Shown in pieces: positions 44,074-53,040 of a stretch of DNA of 64,000 nucleotides. The stretch is from NCBI RefSeq assembly GCF_000428125.1, contig NZ_ATZI01000009.1:1-64000 (forward strand). Direction: 5' to 3'. This DNA is from Bacteroides graminisolvens DSM 19988 = JCM 15093 (GTDB lineage Bacteria > Bacteroidota > Bacteroidia > Bacteroidales > Bacteroidaceae). The notes below the pieces were generated by a model, which did not search any database, was not told the DNA's origin, and was given only the letters and a program-made list of their open reading frames with translations. The position numbers and the translations under genes are program-made. Positions within the stretch are counted from its first letter, which is position 1; every line of letters starts with the position of its first letter.

Positions 44074-45393
44074 ATATTCAATATCCATTTTATACTTCCA
44101 CTTATTAAAGTACAAATTGCCTCCCTCCCATTCAACTTCACCACGTTGGAAGTCGACTGTTTCGCTGCGAGGATATTTCTTTTCGGGCATCAACGAAGCC
44201 GAATAATCGCTATTCACAATCATACGCCAAGAATCAATGCCACCCAGAAAGAAGTATTCTTCTTCCAGACTACGGGCAAAGGTAGGAATGCCAAAAGATT
44301 GGTCAACAGGTACCCAACCAATGCCCTCCAAATAAATCTCGGCCCAGTCATGCAGATTCCAAGCACCGGGATGCATCATGAAACCGCTTTGAAAATGAGC
44401 CGGAATGCCACTACACCGGCAAAGGGTAATGAAGAGTAGACTAACCTGTCCGCAATCGCCGTGATGATTATCGAGAACGTATTCGGGAATGTTTTCAATG
44501 GTGGAATATTCGCGTGCCGATGCCCATGGAAAATACCTGTTCACCCAAGCAAATATGCGGCGAGCCTTCAAAAGCGGATTGGTTTCACCCTCTGTTAGCC
44601 GGGCTGCCAGCTGCCTGATGCGAGGCGAAAAACGAATGTGAGTTTCACGTTCCGAGGTGTATTTTTTATAAAGAACCGAAGTTGTGTCATAAGGAAGTAT
44701 GTCTTGCGGCTTCAGAGCATGCCACTCGGCATACGAGGTGTATTCTACTGTTTCCGAAAAAACAGTCGGCTCATTACGCACGGCCTGTTTCTCCATATAA
44801 AGCGTACTGTGTGCACACGTTGCAGGTGATTGCACATACTTGTCTTCGCTGGTTGCAAGTAACTTCACATGCTGCTGCCGGCGTTGATCGGTTCGGGGAA
44901 AAGGTAGCCAACAACGAACCATTTTTCCGGAAGGCACCGCATTGGGTTCTACTGTAAGCGTATAGGTTACCCGCATGCGCTTAGGTAAAACAGTATCTGT
45001 ACCTGTTGCCCTGACCGCACTCATCACCTCCGGAAGATGTTCTTTGTTCACCTTTTCACTGCCACTGAGTTGCGTACCCTCTTTGGCTATCTTGATGCAA
45101 TAAGCGGCAGAATCTATTCGAAACAGATTGGGACCGGCATTGCGAAAATAACGTTTCTCGCCATCAATCTCCATGCATTCAAGGGCTTTGCTCTCTTCCC
45201 AGGCACGCATTTGTTCATTGGTCACATCCGGAATATACTTACGAATATACTCTTTAACTTGCGACTCGCTCATGCAGAAATCAAGTTTGATGCGTTCCAT
45301 CCGTTCCTGCTCCCAAGCGTCGGTAACCGGTGCGGGTTTGGGTGCACAACCTGCAACAAACAGAAAGGCAGCCAAGTAAATCAGTCTCTTCAT
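44065..45393 (-). CDS. Transglutaminase-like lipoprotein
   Basis: This 442-residue lipoprotein (FLFVAGC, Cys16) has a transglutaminase core with the complete triad: Cys in NHHGDCGQVSL, His in NLHDWAEIYL and Asp in WVPVDQSFG. The N-terminal half is a helical plus beta region (VTYTLTVEPNAVPSGKMVRCWLPFPR). Proteins of this type act as envelope peptidases or amidases. Unlike the three array paralogues it lacks the discoidin-like C-terminus. Its last 9 bp overlap the convergent regulator gene. It lies 4 bp after the epimerase gene in what looks like a peptidoglycan-peptide recycling operon with the NlpC/P60 enzyme. Confidence 0.85.
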   Translation of the reverse strand: MKRLIYLAAFLFVAGCAPKPAPVTDAWEQERMERIKLDFCMSESQVKEYIRKYIPDVTNEQMRAWEESKALECMEIDGEKRYFRNAGPNLFRIDSAAYCIKIAKEGTQLSGSEKVNKEHLPEVMSAVRATGTDTVLPKRMRVTYTLTVEPNAVPSGKMVRCWLPFPRTDQRRQQHVKLLATSEDKYVQSPATCAHSTLYMEKQAVRNEPTVFSETVEYTSYAEWHALKPQDILPYDTTSVLYKKYTSERETHIRFSPRIRQLAARLTEGETNPLLKARRIFAWVNRYFPWASAREYSTIENIPEYVLDNHHGDCGQVSLLFITLCRCSGIPAHFQSGFMMHPGAWNLHDWAEIYLEGIGWVPVDQSFGIPTFARSLEEEYFFLGGIDSWRMIVNSDYSASLMPEKKYPRSETVDFQRGEVEWEGGNLYFNKWKYKMDIEYLN

Positions 45394-45396
45394 GGT

Positions 45397-46548
45397 TTAC
45401 AATTTAACAAGGCCCAGTCCGGGCAGATCGTTGAGTGTGATTTTACCTTTTACTACCTCCATGCCTTTGAAACGATCGTTGGCAATAAGCAGGTTCCCAT
45501 CCAGATCAGCAAAATCTACTGCAGGCGAGAATTGAGCAGCAGCCGATACGGCACAAGAGGTTTCAGTCATACAACCTACCATCACTTTCATGCCTAGCGC
45601 CCGTCCCAGGGTAACCATCTTCCAAGCCTCGCGCATGCCGGTGCATTTCATTAACTTAATGTTGATTCCCGTAAATGCATCTTTCAGCTTAACCACATCC
45701 GATAAGCGTTGCAACGATTCATCGGCAAAAATAGGTAGCGGACTCTGTTGCGTAACCCAGGCGATGTCATCTAGTTGTGTTTTCGGCATAGGTTGTTCAA
45801 CCATAACAATGCCTTGTTCCTTGAGCCAGAAAATCATATCGAGCGCATGATGCTTGTCGGTCCACCCTTGGTTAGCATCCACTGCAATGGGCAACTGAGT
45901 AACGGAGCGAATGGTTTCAATCATCTCCTTGTCATTGTCACGCCCCAGCTTAACCTTCAATATATTAAATTGTCCGGCTACCTCCAGTGTTTTCTGTCGC
46001 ACCACATCGGGAGTATCAATGCCAATGGTATAAGTCGTTGAAGGAGCTTTCGACTTGTCGAGTCCCCATATTTTGTGCCACGGCGCTCCCAGCAATTTAC
46101 CTACCAAGTCGTGCAAAGCAATATCGACCGACGCTTTGGCAGCCGTGTTGCCGGGCATAATACCATCTACATAAGCTAAGATTTCTTCCAGCTGAAAAGG
46201 ATCACTAAATTGTTCCAGATTTACTTGTTGCAGGAAACGGGTAACCGATTCAACCGACTCACCCAGATAGGGGGGCATGGATGCTTCTCCGTAACCCGTT
46301 ATGCCATCGTACTCAACCTCTACCTGTACATCGGGGGTAGTGGTGCGCGAATATGTAGCCACGGTAAACACATGCTTCAGTTGCAGGTTATAGGGATGAA
46401 AACGCAGTTTGAGTTTAGCACCCTTTCCTGATCTATTAATCGAAAAGAGAGAAACCGGTGTCTCGGCAAACAACTTATTGGCAGCTATTCCCGAACCGAT
46501 AGCTGCTAAAGCAGCCGTCTTAATAAAATCACGTCTATTTTGAGTCAT
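45397..46548 (-). CDS. Dipeptide epimerase, L-Ala-D/L-Glu type
   Basis: This 383-residue enolase-superfamily enzyme would interconvert L-Ala-D-Glu and L-Ala-L-Glu during recycling of peptidoglycan peptides. It keeps the KxK motif (ILKVKLG), the metal ligands in IAVDANQGW, VEQPMP and IFADESL, and the second catalytic Lys in NIKLMKCTG. The N-terminus NRRDFIKTAALAAIGSG is a Tat-type signal, so it is exported folded, unlike the cytosolic E. coli YcjG. The neighbours (NlpC/P60 endopeptidase upstream by 32 bp, transglutaminase-like peptidase downstream) make dipeptides from muropeptides the likely substrate. Confidence 0.9.
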   Translation of the reverse strand: MTQNRRDFIKTAALAAIGSGIAANKLFAETPVSLFSINRSGKGAKLKLRFHPYNLQLKHVFTVATYSRTTTPDVQVEVEYDGITGYGEASMPPYLGESVESVTRFLQQVNLEQFSDPFQLEEILAYVDGIMPGNTAAKASVDIALHDLVGKLLGAPWHKIWGLDKSKAPSTTYTIGIDTPDVVRQKTLEVAGQFNILKVKLGRDNDKEMIETIRSVTQLPIAVDANQGWTDKHHALDMIFWLKEQGIVMVEQPMPKTQLDDIAWVTQQSPLPIFADESLQRLSDVVKLKDAFTGINIKLMKCTGMREAWKMVTLGRALGMKVMVGCMTETSCAVSAAAQFSPAVDFADLDGNLLIANDRFKGMEVVKGKITLNDLPGLGLVKL

Positions 46549-46580
46549 CAGTAGTGTCGTTTTATAAAGTGAACAATCAA

Positions 46581-47786
46581 CTATTTGGTATAATATGGAT
46601 TCGTATCAGTGGTATTGATACCCGGTGTTCCAATGCCGTTGAGTATGCGTACTGCATAAAGCAAACGGTTGAGATTGTACTCATCATACTCCTGATCGGC
46701 AGGATTGAAGCTACTTACGTGCACATCTCCCTGCGAATGAATAAATTTCTGGTTACCGATGTAAATGCCCACGTGTACCACGCGTTCTTTCTTATCTGCT
46801 GTGGCTTTTCTTCCGAAGAAAATCAAATCACCCGGCTGCACATTGCCAAATCCGGGAACAATATCAATGTGTTGTCCTACATAAGCTTGTTGGGATGCAT
46901 CCCGAGGAATAATTATATTGTGCATAAACAATACAGTACGCACAAAGCCGCTGCAGTCTATGCCTTTAGATGAAGTTCCGGCCCAAAGATAAGGAACCCC
47001 CATCAATGTATAGGCAGTTCGGATAATACTCTGTGCATCTTGTTTCACTGCCGCCTTCCATTCTTTTTCGGGCATGGAGGCCGCTTTGGACACAAACGCT
47101 TCGCGTCCGTCGGGGTATGCAACCCGATAATAATCACCCGCTGTACCCAGCCATTTCAGTCGGTTACCCGCCACAACGTCGGAAACCGTTTGAGAAGTAG
47201 CATCGGGGTTCACGTACGTAAAGGCATAGTGCGAAGTAACCACAATTTTATCGGCTCGGTTCCATTCATCGTACGCTTGCTTGGTGACCGGATAGACTCC
47301 TACCCTATGCACCCAAGCAATATAGTCATCGGGAGTCTGCACCCGATACCAGCCATCACGCTGCAATACTTTTACGGGCATACCCAGCAGGGCCTGACTA
47401 GTCATTTCTGAAGAAAAATCGGGTTCCACGCGCAGGTTACAAACGGAGAGGTTTACAATTCCGTAGGTTTTACCTTCGAGTGCCACACTGTCGGGCAATA
47501 ACATCATACTGTCCGTTATCTGATAATGACTTTCTTTTAATCCACCAAGAAGTGCCAATTTAGCATCCAAGGAGGTGGTTGCTCCTTTTACTGTGATTTC
47601 TTTCCGGGAAGGGAAACGGTAATCAACATCGAAGATAGCCACTCGTTTATCGGGAATAAACTGTTTGCGCACATGCTGAGTCAGCTCATCAACTTCCACC
47701 GGTAGTTTTTTCTCGTTTTTTTCTGTCTGTGCCATACAGGCTGATACAGCAAACGAAAGCAAGAAGAAGGATAAATACTTTTTCAT
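46581..47786 (-). CDS. NlpC/P60 endopeptidase with SH3-like domains
   Basis: This 401-residue exported protein has a signal peptide (about 1-19, ending SACMAQ), two bacterial SH3-like regions (around VCNLRVEPDFSSEMTSQALLG and LKWLGTAGDYYRVAYPDG), and a C-terminal NlpC/P60 domain with the catalytic Cys in GIDCSGFVRT and His residues in RVVHVGIYIG and QKFIHSQGD. The family cuts gamma-D-Glu-diamino acid bonds of cell-wall peptides, releasing L-Ala-D-Glu, the substrate of the epimerase encoded next. It is the first gene of this three-gene operon, with its promoter at 47816-47823. Confidence 0.9.
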   Translation of the reverse strand: MKKYLSFFLLSFAVSACMAQTEKNEKKLPVEVDELTQHVRKQFIPDKRVAIFDVDYRFPSRKEITVKGATTSLDAKLALLGGLKESHYQITDSMMLLPDSVALEGKTYGIVNLSVCNLRVEPDFSSEMTSQALLGMPVKVLQRDGWYRVQTPDDYIAWVHRVGVYPVTKQAYDEWNRADKIVVTSHYAFTYVNPDATSQTVSDVVAGNRLKWLGTAGDYYRVAYPDGREAFVSKAASMPEKEWKAAVKQDAQSIIRTAYTLMGVPYLWAGTSSKGIDCSGFVRTVLFMHNIIIPRDASQQAYVGQHIDIVPGFGNVQPGDLIFFGRKATADKKERVVHVGIYIGNQKFIHSQGDVHVSSFNPADQEYDEYNLNRLLYAVRILNGIGTPGINTTDTNPYYTK

Positions 47787-47815
47787 CTATAAATAATTTG
47801 GGGGTTTCGTTGAAG

Positions 47816-47823
47816 CAAAGATA
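47816..47823 (-). promoter_or_regulatory. -7 box of the NlpC/P60-epimerase operon
   Basis: Minus strand reads TATCTTTG; a TTTG lies 22 bp upstream, slightly beyond the usual 19-21. The implied leader is about 25 nt. Confidence 0.5.
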
Positions 47824-47978
47824 GGAAATATTTCAAACGACCATACAAATTCCTTATAAAAAGAGCACATTGCTAACAAAAAGGTTTAAAGCAATAAAGG
47901 GTAGCCCAATCATTTAAATGTTAATTACGAATAACCATATACCAAGTTATCAGAAAATTTGTTTACTTTTGCAATCTA

Positions 47979-48337
47979 AAGCAGTCGGCCGGTTTGTCGC
48001 TTGCATTTCGCAAGAGGAAAGTCCGGGCAACACAGAGCATCCTACTTCCTAACAGAAAGCTGTCCGCGAGGGTAGAGTAATGCAGAAGAAAAGAACCGCC
48101 TCTTCCGTCGGGAAGAGGTAAGGGTGAGAAGGTGAGGTAAGAGCTCACCAGCCGCGTGGCGACACGACGGGCTGTGCATCTTAGGAGTTGTAAGGTCATG
48201 TATACCGACGTTATGAGAGCTGCTCGCTCCATGTCGGAGGGTAGACCGCTAAAGTGACGTGGTGACGCGCCACTCAGATAAATGACAAACACCTCTGGTC
48301 ATTGAGGTACAGAACCCGGCTTACAGGCCGACTGCTT
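47979..48337 (+). ncRNA. rnpB: RNase P RNA (bacterial type A)
   Basis: The P1 helix is formed by AAAGCAGTCGGCC at the start and GGCCGACTGCTTTT at the end. The universally conserved GAGGAAAGTCCGGGC lies near 48015 and the 3' conserved stretch GAACCCGGCTTACAGGCCGAC near 48312, including the P4 partner. TACTTTTG at 47964-47971 is a fitting -7 box. The product is the catalytic RNA that trims tRNA 5' ends. Open frames on the opposite strand are accidental. Confidence 0.95.
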
Positions 48338-48374
48338 TTTTTTAATCGCACCTTGATGCCCAAAAGATATTACC

Positions 48375-49694
48375 ATGAACAAGAAATTGAATACCATCTG
48401 GAAGTTCCTGACATACGACATCTGGCGTATTACCGAAAGTGAGGTTACCAAAACCAAGTTCTCCTTATATACTATCATCAAGACCATTTATCTTTGCGTG
48501 AACAGATTTTCCAAAGATCAAATCATGAATAAAGCATCGGCACTGACTTACAGCACCTTGCTGGCCATTGTGCCCATATTGGCCATTTTGTTTGCCATTG
48601 CCCGTGGTTTCGGCTTTGCCAACCTCATGGAACATCAGGTCAGACACGGGTTCGGTGGAGTTAAAGATACAACCGAACTGTTGATGCAATTTGTAGACTC
48701 GTATCTGTCGCAAACCAAAAGCGGTGTATTTATCGGAGTGGGATTAGTCTTATTGCTTTGGACCGTGATTAACCTGACCAGCAATATTGAGCGCACATTC
48801 AACCGCATTTGGCAGGTAAAGAAGCCCAGAAGTATGTATCGCAAAGTAACCGATTACTTTTCGATGTTTCTGCTTCTGCCTATCCTCATCGTGGTATCGG
48901 GCGGTTTATCTATCTTCATGACTACCACCATGAAGGAGATGTATAACTTCGCAGTACTAGCGCCCATCCTGAAATTCCTGGTACGACTCATTCCTTTTGC
49001 GCTGACTTGGTTCATGTTTACCGGCCTCTACATTTTCATGCCCAATACCAAAGTAAAGTTCAAAAACGCGTTCATCTCTGGGGTGCTTGCCGGAACGGCC
49101 TATCAGGCTTTTCAATACTTATATATTGATAGTCAGGTGTGGGTTACCAAATACAACGCCATATACGGAAGTTTTGCCGCCATACCCATGTTTCTTTTAT
49201 GGATGCAAACTTCGTGGACTATCTGTCTCTTTGGTGCGGAGCTGACGTATGCCGGACAAAACATTCAGAACTTTAGCTTTGATAAAGACACCCGAAACAT
49301 AAGCCGTCGGTATCGTGATTTCATAGCCATCTTGATCTGCTCGCTTATAGCCAAACGCTTTGTCAATAACGAACCGCCCTACTCTGCCGAGGAATTATCG
49401 GCCGAGCATCACATTCCCATCCGGCTAACCAACCAGATTCTTTATCAGCTTCAGGAAATCAACATGGTGCACGAAGTGGTGACCGATCACTTAAATGAAG
49501 ACATCGCTTATCTACCTTCTATGGATACCAACCAGATGAGCGTGGCAATACTACTCGACAAGCTCGATTCTTACGGTTCCGAAGATTTTAAAGTAGATAA
49601 AGATAATAAATTTGTGGGGCAATGGAAAGTATTAATAGAGGCCCGCGAAGAATATTATAAAAACGCGGGCCAGGTATTATTGAAGGATTTGTAA
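48375..49694 (+). CDS. YihY/BrkB-family membrane protein
   Basis: This 439-residue protein has about six membrane helices in the first 290 residues with the family motifs KASALTYSTLLAIVPILAIL, LLWTVINLTSNIERTFNRIW and YGSFAAIPMFLLWMQTSW. A soluble C-terminal domain of about 130 residues (winged-helix-like, YSAEELSAEHHIPIRLTNQI) is common in the Bacteroidota versions. The family has no proven function despite old RNase BN or virulence-factor names. It follows rnpB by about 40 bp and ends 1 bp from the convergent riboflavin synthase gene. Confidence 0.9.
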   Translation: MNKKLNTIWKFLTYDIWRITESEVTKTKFSLYTIIKTIYLCVNRFSKDQIMNKASALTYSTLLAIVPILAILFAIARGFGFANLMEHQVRHGFGGVKDTTELLMQFVDSYLSQTKSGVFIGVGLVLLLWTVINLTSNIERTFNRIWQVKKPRSMYRKVTDYFSMFLLLPILIVVSGGLSIFMTTTMKEMYNFAVLAPILKFLVRLIPFALTWFMFTGLYIFMPNTKVKFKNAFISGVLAGTAYQAFQYLYIDSQVWVTKYNAIYGSFAAIPMFLLWMQTSWTICLFGAELTYAGQNIQNFSFDKDTRNISRRYRDFIAILICSLIAKRFVNNEPPYSAEELSAEHHIPIRLTNQILYQLQEINMVHEVVTDHLNEDIAYLPSMDTNQMSVAILLDKLDSYGSEDFKVDKDNKFVGQWKVLIEAREEYYKNAGQVLLKDL

Positions 49695-50297
49695 TTATCC
49701 CAAGGCAATCATACGGCTGATGTACTTGCCGATGATGTCAAACTCAAGGTTAACAACACTGCCCACTTTTATTTCGTGGAAGTTTGTATACTCATAAGTA
49801 TAAGGGATGATAGCCACCTGGAAGGTATCTTCCGTTGGGTTACAAACCGTTAAGCTAACACCGTTAACTGTAACTGATCCCTTGTCTACCGTTATGTAGC
49901 CACGTTTAGCCATTTCACGATCAAACGCATACTGAAAGGTGAAATACCAGCTACCATCGGCATCGGCAATATCAATGCAAGTTGCCGTTTGGTCAACATG
50001 TCCCTGCACAATGTGTCCGTCTAAGCGACCGTTCATCATCATGCTGCGTTCTACATTCACTTTATCGCCCACTTTCAACAAGCCGATGTTAGAGTGATCA
50101 ATGGTTTCCTTCATGGCGGTAACCGTATATGTATCATCTGTTTTGCTCACAACTGTAAGGCACACTCCGTTGTGAGAAATACTTTGGTCTATCTTCAGTT
50201 CGCTTACAAATGAACAGCTCATGGTGAGGTGAAGGTTTTCCTGGTCTTTAACCAGCGATACGACCTTTGCGTATTCTTCTACTATTCCTGAGAACAT
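49695..50297 (-). CDS. ribE: Riboflavin synthase, alpha chain
   Basis: This 200-residue protein has the two homologous lumazine-binding barrels of riboflavin synthase: the first starts MFSGIVEEYAKVVSL with SISHNGVCLTVV and the second is at about 98-190 with GSVTVNGVSLTVCNP. It joins two 6,7-dimethyl-8-ribityllumazine molecules to make riboflavin. The length is normal. It stands alone, with no FMN riboswitch recognisable in the 280 bp upstream, and a strong terminator of opposite or shared use lies at 50400-50431. Confidence 0.93.
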   Translation of the reverse strand: MFSGIVEEYAKVVSLVKDQENLHLTMSCSFVSELKIDQSISHNGVCLTVVSKTDDTYTVTAMKETIDHSNIGLLKVGDKVNVERSMMMNGRLDGHIVQGHVDQTATCIDIADADGSWYFTFQYAFDREMAKRGYITVDKGSVTVNGVSLTVCNPTEDTFQVAIIPYTYEYTNFHEIKVGSVVNLEFDIIGKYISRMIALG

Positions 50298-50399
50298 ATT
50301 TTCTATTTTTACAGGTTAATAAATGAGGCATATCCGCAACATAGACAAACCTCCGTTATGAATAACGCAACAAAGATACAAGAATAATATGGATAATAA

Positions 50400-50431
50400 A
50401 AAAGTGGGGCTTTTCACAAAGCCCCACTTTT
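50400..50431. terminator. Perfect 14-bp hairpin terminator
   Basis: AAAAGTGGGGCTTT (50400-50413) and AAAGCCCCACTTTT (50418-50431) pair exactly around TCAC, with A- and T-rich flanks. It separates phoU (ending 50581, minus strand) from ribE. Confidence 0.75.
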
Positions 50432-50580
50432 CAGTTTTCAATAGGTATTAGTTTTTTTTAAGGTAAAAAGATTGTTTTCAGGATAACGGCACAAATATAA
50501 GACATATTTTTAATACCTACCAAACATTTAAACATGTCTTATAACATATTTTTGAGATTTCTTTGCCTTTATTATCATTT

Positions 50581-51270
50581 TCACTTCTCCGGGTAGTGTT
50601 CATCTACCTTGCCACTGTGCTTCAATACTTTTGCATCAATATAGAAAACAATCTCTTCAGCAATGTTTGTAATGTGGTCTCCGGAGCGTTCCAGCTTACG
50701 AAATACAGTGAGCAGATTGAGGTAAGGCAACAGGCTATCGGTATGGTCTTTTAAGTATTCCGCCAAGACTTTTGAAACATTGCCATTAATTTCATCCAGC
50801 AAATTGTCTTTCGCAAAAACCGATGTTGCCAAATCTAAACTCTCTTCGGCCAAAGCACGTTTGGTTAATTCAAGCATAGAAAGAGCTTCGGCATGCATTT
50901 CTTCCAATCGCAACTTCTTAAGCAAATCGGCATCCAAAGCAGGTTCCTGGCAGTTGATAACAAAACGGGCAATACTCTCTGCAAAGTCACCCAAGCGTTC
51001 CAAGTTAGTGTTAATCTTAAGCATAGCCAATACAAAACGAAGATCAATAGCTACCGGATTGTAAAGTGCAATAATATCTTCCACGTCACTGTCTATCTTC
51101 AATTCAAATGCGTTGACGCGCTTTTCGCGAACCACCACCTGGCGAGCCAATTCTTTATCTAGGGTAAGTACAGCCTCTCCTGCCCTGTCGAGCTGACTGT
51201 ATACAAGCGTCCACATCTCATCAATCTCTTTTCTGAGCAGCACGAGTTCCGATTCTATAAACTTAACCAT
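50581..51270 (-). CDS. phoU: Phosphate-uptake regulator PhoU
   Basis: This 229-residue protein consists of two three-helix PhoU repeats: ELVLLRKEIDEMWTLVYSQL and the matching EEMHAEALSMLELTKRALAE half, each ending in the metal-contacting E/DxxxD pattern (LERLGDFAESIAR and LERSGDHITNIAEE). PhoU couples the Pst transporter to PhoR-type signalling and limits phosphate uptake. It is 61 bp downstream of pstB at the end of the pstCAB-phoU operon. Confidence 0.94.
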   Translation of the reverse strand: MVKFIESELVLLRKEIDEMWTLVYSQLDRAGEAVLTLDKELARQVVVREKRVNAFELKIDSDVEDIIALYNPVAIDLRFVLAMLKINTNLERLGDFAESIARFVINCQEPALDADLLKKLRLEEMHAEALSMLELTKRALAEESLDLATSVFAKDNLLDEINGNVSKVLAEYLKDHTDSLLPYLNLLTVFRKLERSGDHITNIAEEIVFYIDAKVLKHSGKVDEHYPEK

Positions 51271-51331
51271 ATTCGAAATGTATTATGAGTTATTTTAATT
51301 GCTGTTAGTTACGGGTACAAATATAACATTA

Positions 51332-52090
51332 TTATCCAAATCTTCCTGTTATATAGTTCTGAGTTTGTTCTTTTAGCGGATTGGTGAATATCTTTTTGGT
51401 TTCACCAAACTCAACCATTTCTCCAAGATAGAAGAAAGCGGTTTTATCACTTACACGAGCTGCCGGCTGCATGTTGTCGGTAACAATCACAATAGTATAT
51501 TCTTTCTTCAGCTCATGAATAAGTTCCTCGACTTTGGCAGTAGATATGGGGTCGAGCGCAGAGGCCGGTTCGTCCATCAGCAGAACGGAAGGCGAAATAG
51601 CCATCGCACGCGCTATACATAAACGCTGTTGCTGTCCGCCCGATAAAGCGTAAGCAGACTGTTTGAGTTTATCTTTCACTTCATCCCACAAAGCAGCTCC
51701 TTTCAGCGTTTCTTCAACGCGCTGTCTGATAAAAGATTCATCTTTAACTCCATTTACCCTAAGTCCGTAAGCTACATTTTCAAATATACTTTTAGGAAAA
51801 GGATTGGGACGTTGAAAGACCATACCTACTTTTTTACGGAGCTCATCCACTTCGATCCCTTTCTCGTATATGTTCTGATTATCAATCAACACTTCACCTG
51901 ACAGGCGGGTATCAGGAATTAAGTCATTCATTCGGTTGAGCAAACGAAGAAAAGTTGATTTTCCACATCCTGAGGGACCGATAAAGGCTACAACCGATTT
52001 TTCATCAATTGAGAGACTTATGTTTTTCAATGCATGAAAGCTTCCGTACCAGAAATTCACATCACGCGTGGTTATTTTACTATTTGTCAT
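51332..52090 (-). CDS. pstB: Phosphate ABC transporter ATP-binding protein
   Basis: This 252-residue ATPase contains Walker [10 protein letters not shown] (about 33-41), signature [14 protein letters not shown], Walker [14 protein letters not shown] and the PstB-specific [19 protein letters not shown]. It powers high-affinity phosphate import together with PstA and PstC. It lies 23 bp after pstA. Confidence 0.96.
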   Translation of the reverse strand: MTNSKITTRDVNFWYGSFHALKNISLSIDEKSVVAFIGPSGCGKSTFLRLLNRMNDLIPDTRLSGEVLIDNQNIYEKGIEVDELRKKVGMVFQRPNPFPKSIFENVAYGLRVNGVKDESFIRQRVEETLKGAALWDEVKDKLKQSAYALSGGQQQRLCIARAMAISPSVLLMDEPASALDPISTAKVEELIHELKKEYTIVIVTDNMQPAARVSDKTAFFYLGEMVEFGETKKIFTNPLKEQTQNYITGRFG

Positions 52091-52113
52091 TTTCTATTTT
52101 TCTTTTTTAGATA

Positions 52114-53013
52114 TCAATGCATTTTTACTTTTTTCTCGAAATACTTGCGAAGGGCATTGGCCAGCAGGTTCACAGCCAGCACAATAAGGATAAGCACCAA
52201 CGCAGTGCCATACGCAATGGGCAACTGGGCTTCCATATCGGTTCCGCTCGTCGAGATAACGTATAGGTGGTATGGCAACGCCATACATTGGTCCAAAACA
52301 CTCTGGGGCAGTTGAGGAAGAAAATACGCTGCACAAGTAAAAAGAATAGGAGCTGTTTCGCCCGACACACGTCCCAAAGCCAAAATAAGTCCGGTTATAA
52401 CATTGGGCATAGCCATCGGTAAGATTACATGCCATATAGTTTGCAACTTAGTGGCTCCTAAAGCACGGCTGCCTTCACGCAAAGTATCGGGAATAGCTTT
52501 GAGTGCTTCTTCGGTCGTTCTAATCACAATGGGAACACAAAGCAAACCCAACGTTAACGAGCCGGCCAAAATACTATCTCCAAAACCTAAGTAATTGACA
52601 AAGAGCGCCATACCAAACAAACCGAAAACAATAGAAGGAATACCGCTCAGGTTATTTGTCATAACCCGTATAAAACGAACCAACTTTCCTTTGGGTGCAT
52701 ATTCATTCATGTAGATGCCGCTCATCACCCCTATCGGAAAGGCAAAAAGAGCACTGCCTACCATCAAATAGAAAGTTCCTACTATGGCAGGCCATATACC
52801 TCCGGCAGTCATCCCCTCGCGGGGTGCGCTACTAATAAATTCCCAATTAATAACTCCCACGCCTTTATAGATAATAAATCCCAGAATGGCAAAGAGAATA
52901 AGCACTACGCACAAACTCAGCAAGCGAAACAAGCCAAATGCAACGTATTGCGAAGTACGTTTCCGGTTGCTTGCTGATGAAGTGATTTGAGCCGATTTAT
53001 TCATTTCAGTCAT
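52114..53013 (-). CDS. pstA: Phosphate ABC transporter permease PstA
   Basis: This 299-residue inner-membrane protein has six predicted helices and the PstA phrases FPIGVMSGIYMNEYAP, NNLSGIPSIVFGLFGMALFV and the EAA-type loop EALKAIPDTLREGSRALGATKLQT that contacts PstB. It lies 27 bp after pstC. Confidence 0.95.
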   Translation of the reverse strand: MTEMNKSAQITSSASNRKRTSQYVAFGLFRLLSLCVVLILFAILGFIIYKGVGVINWEFISSAPREGMTAGGIWPAIVGTFYLMVGSALFAFPIGVMSGIYMNEYAPKGKLVRFIRVMTNNLSGIPSIVFGLFGMALFVNYLGFGDSILAGSLTLGLLCVPIVIRTTEEALKAIPDTLREGSRALGATKLQTIWHVILPMAMPNVITGLILALGRVSGETAPILFTCAAYFLPQLPQSVLDQCMALPYHLYVISTSGTDMEAQLPIAYGTALVLILIVLAVNLLANALRKYFEKKVKMH

Positions 53014-53040
53014 ATTATTATTTTTCTACGAATGATTCGT

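Noticed and set aside
47963..48292. 109-codon minus-strand frame
   Set aside because: It is antisense to the RNase P RNA and has no independent support.
49695..50580. FMN riboswitch upstream of riboflavin synthase
   Set aside because: The conserved FMN aptamer segments (such as AGGGYGAAAUUCC-like ends) are not visible in the 280 bp upstream.
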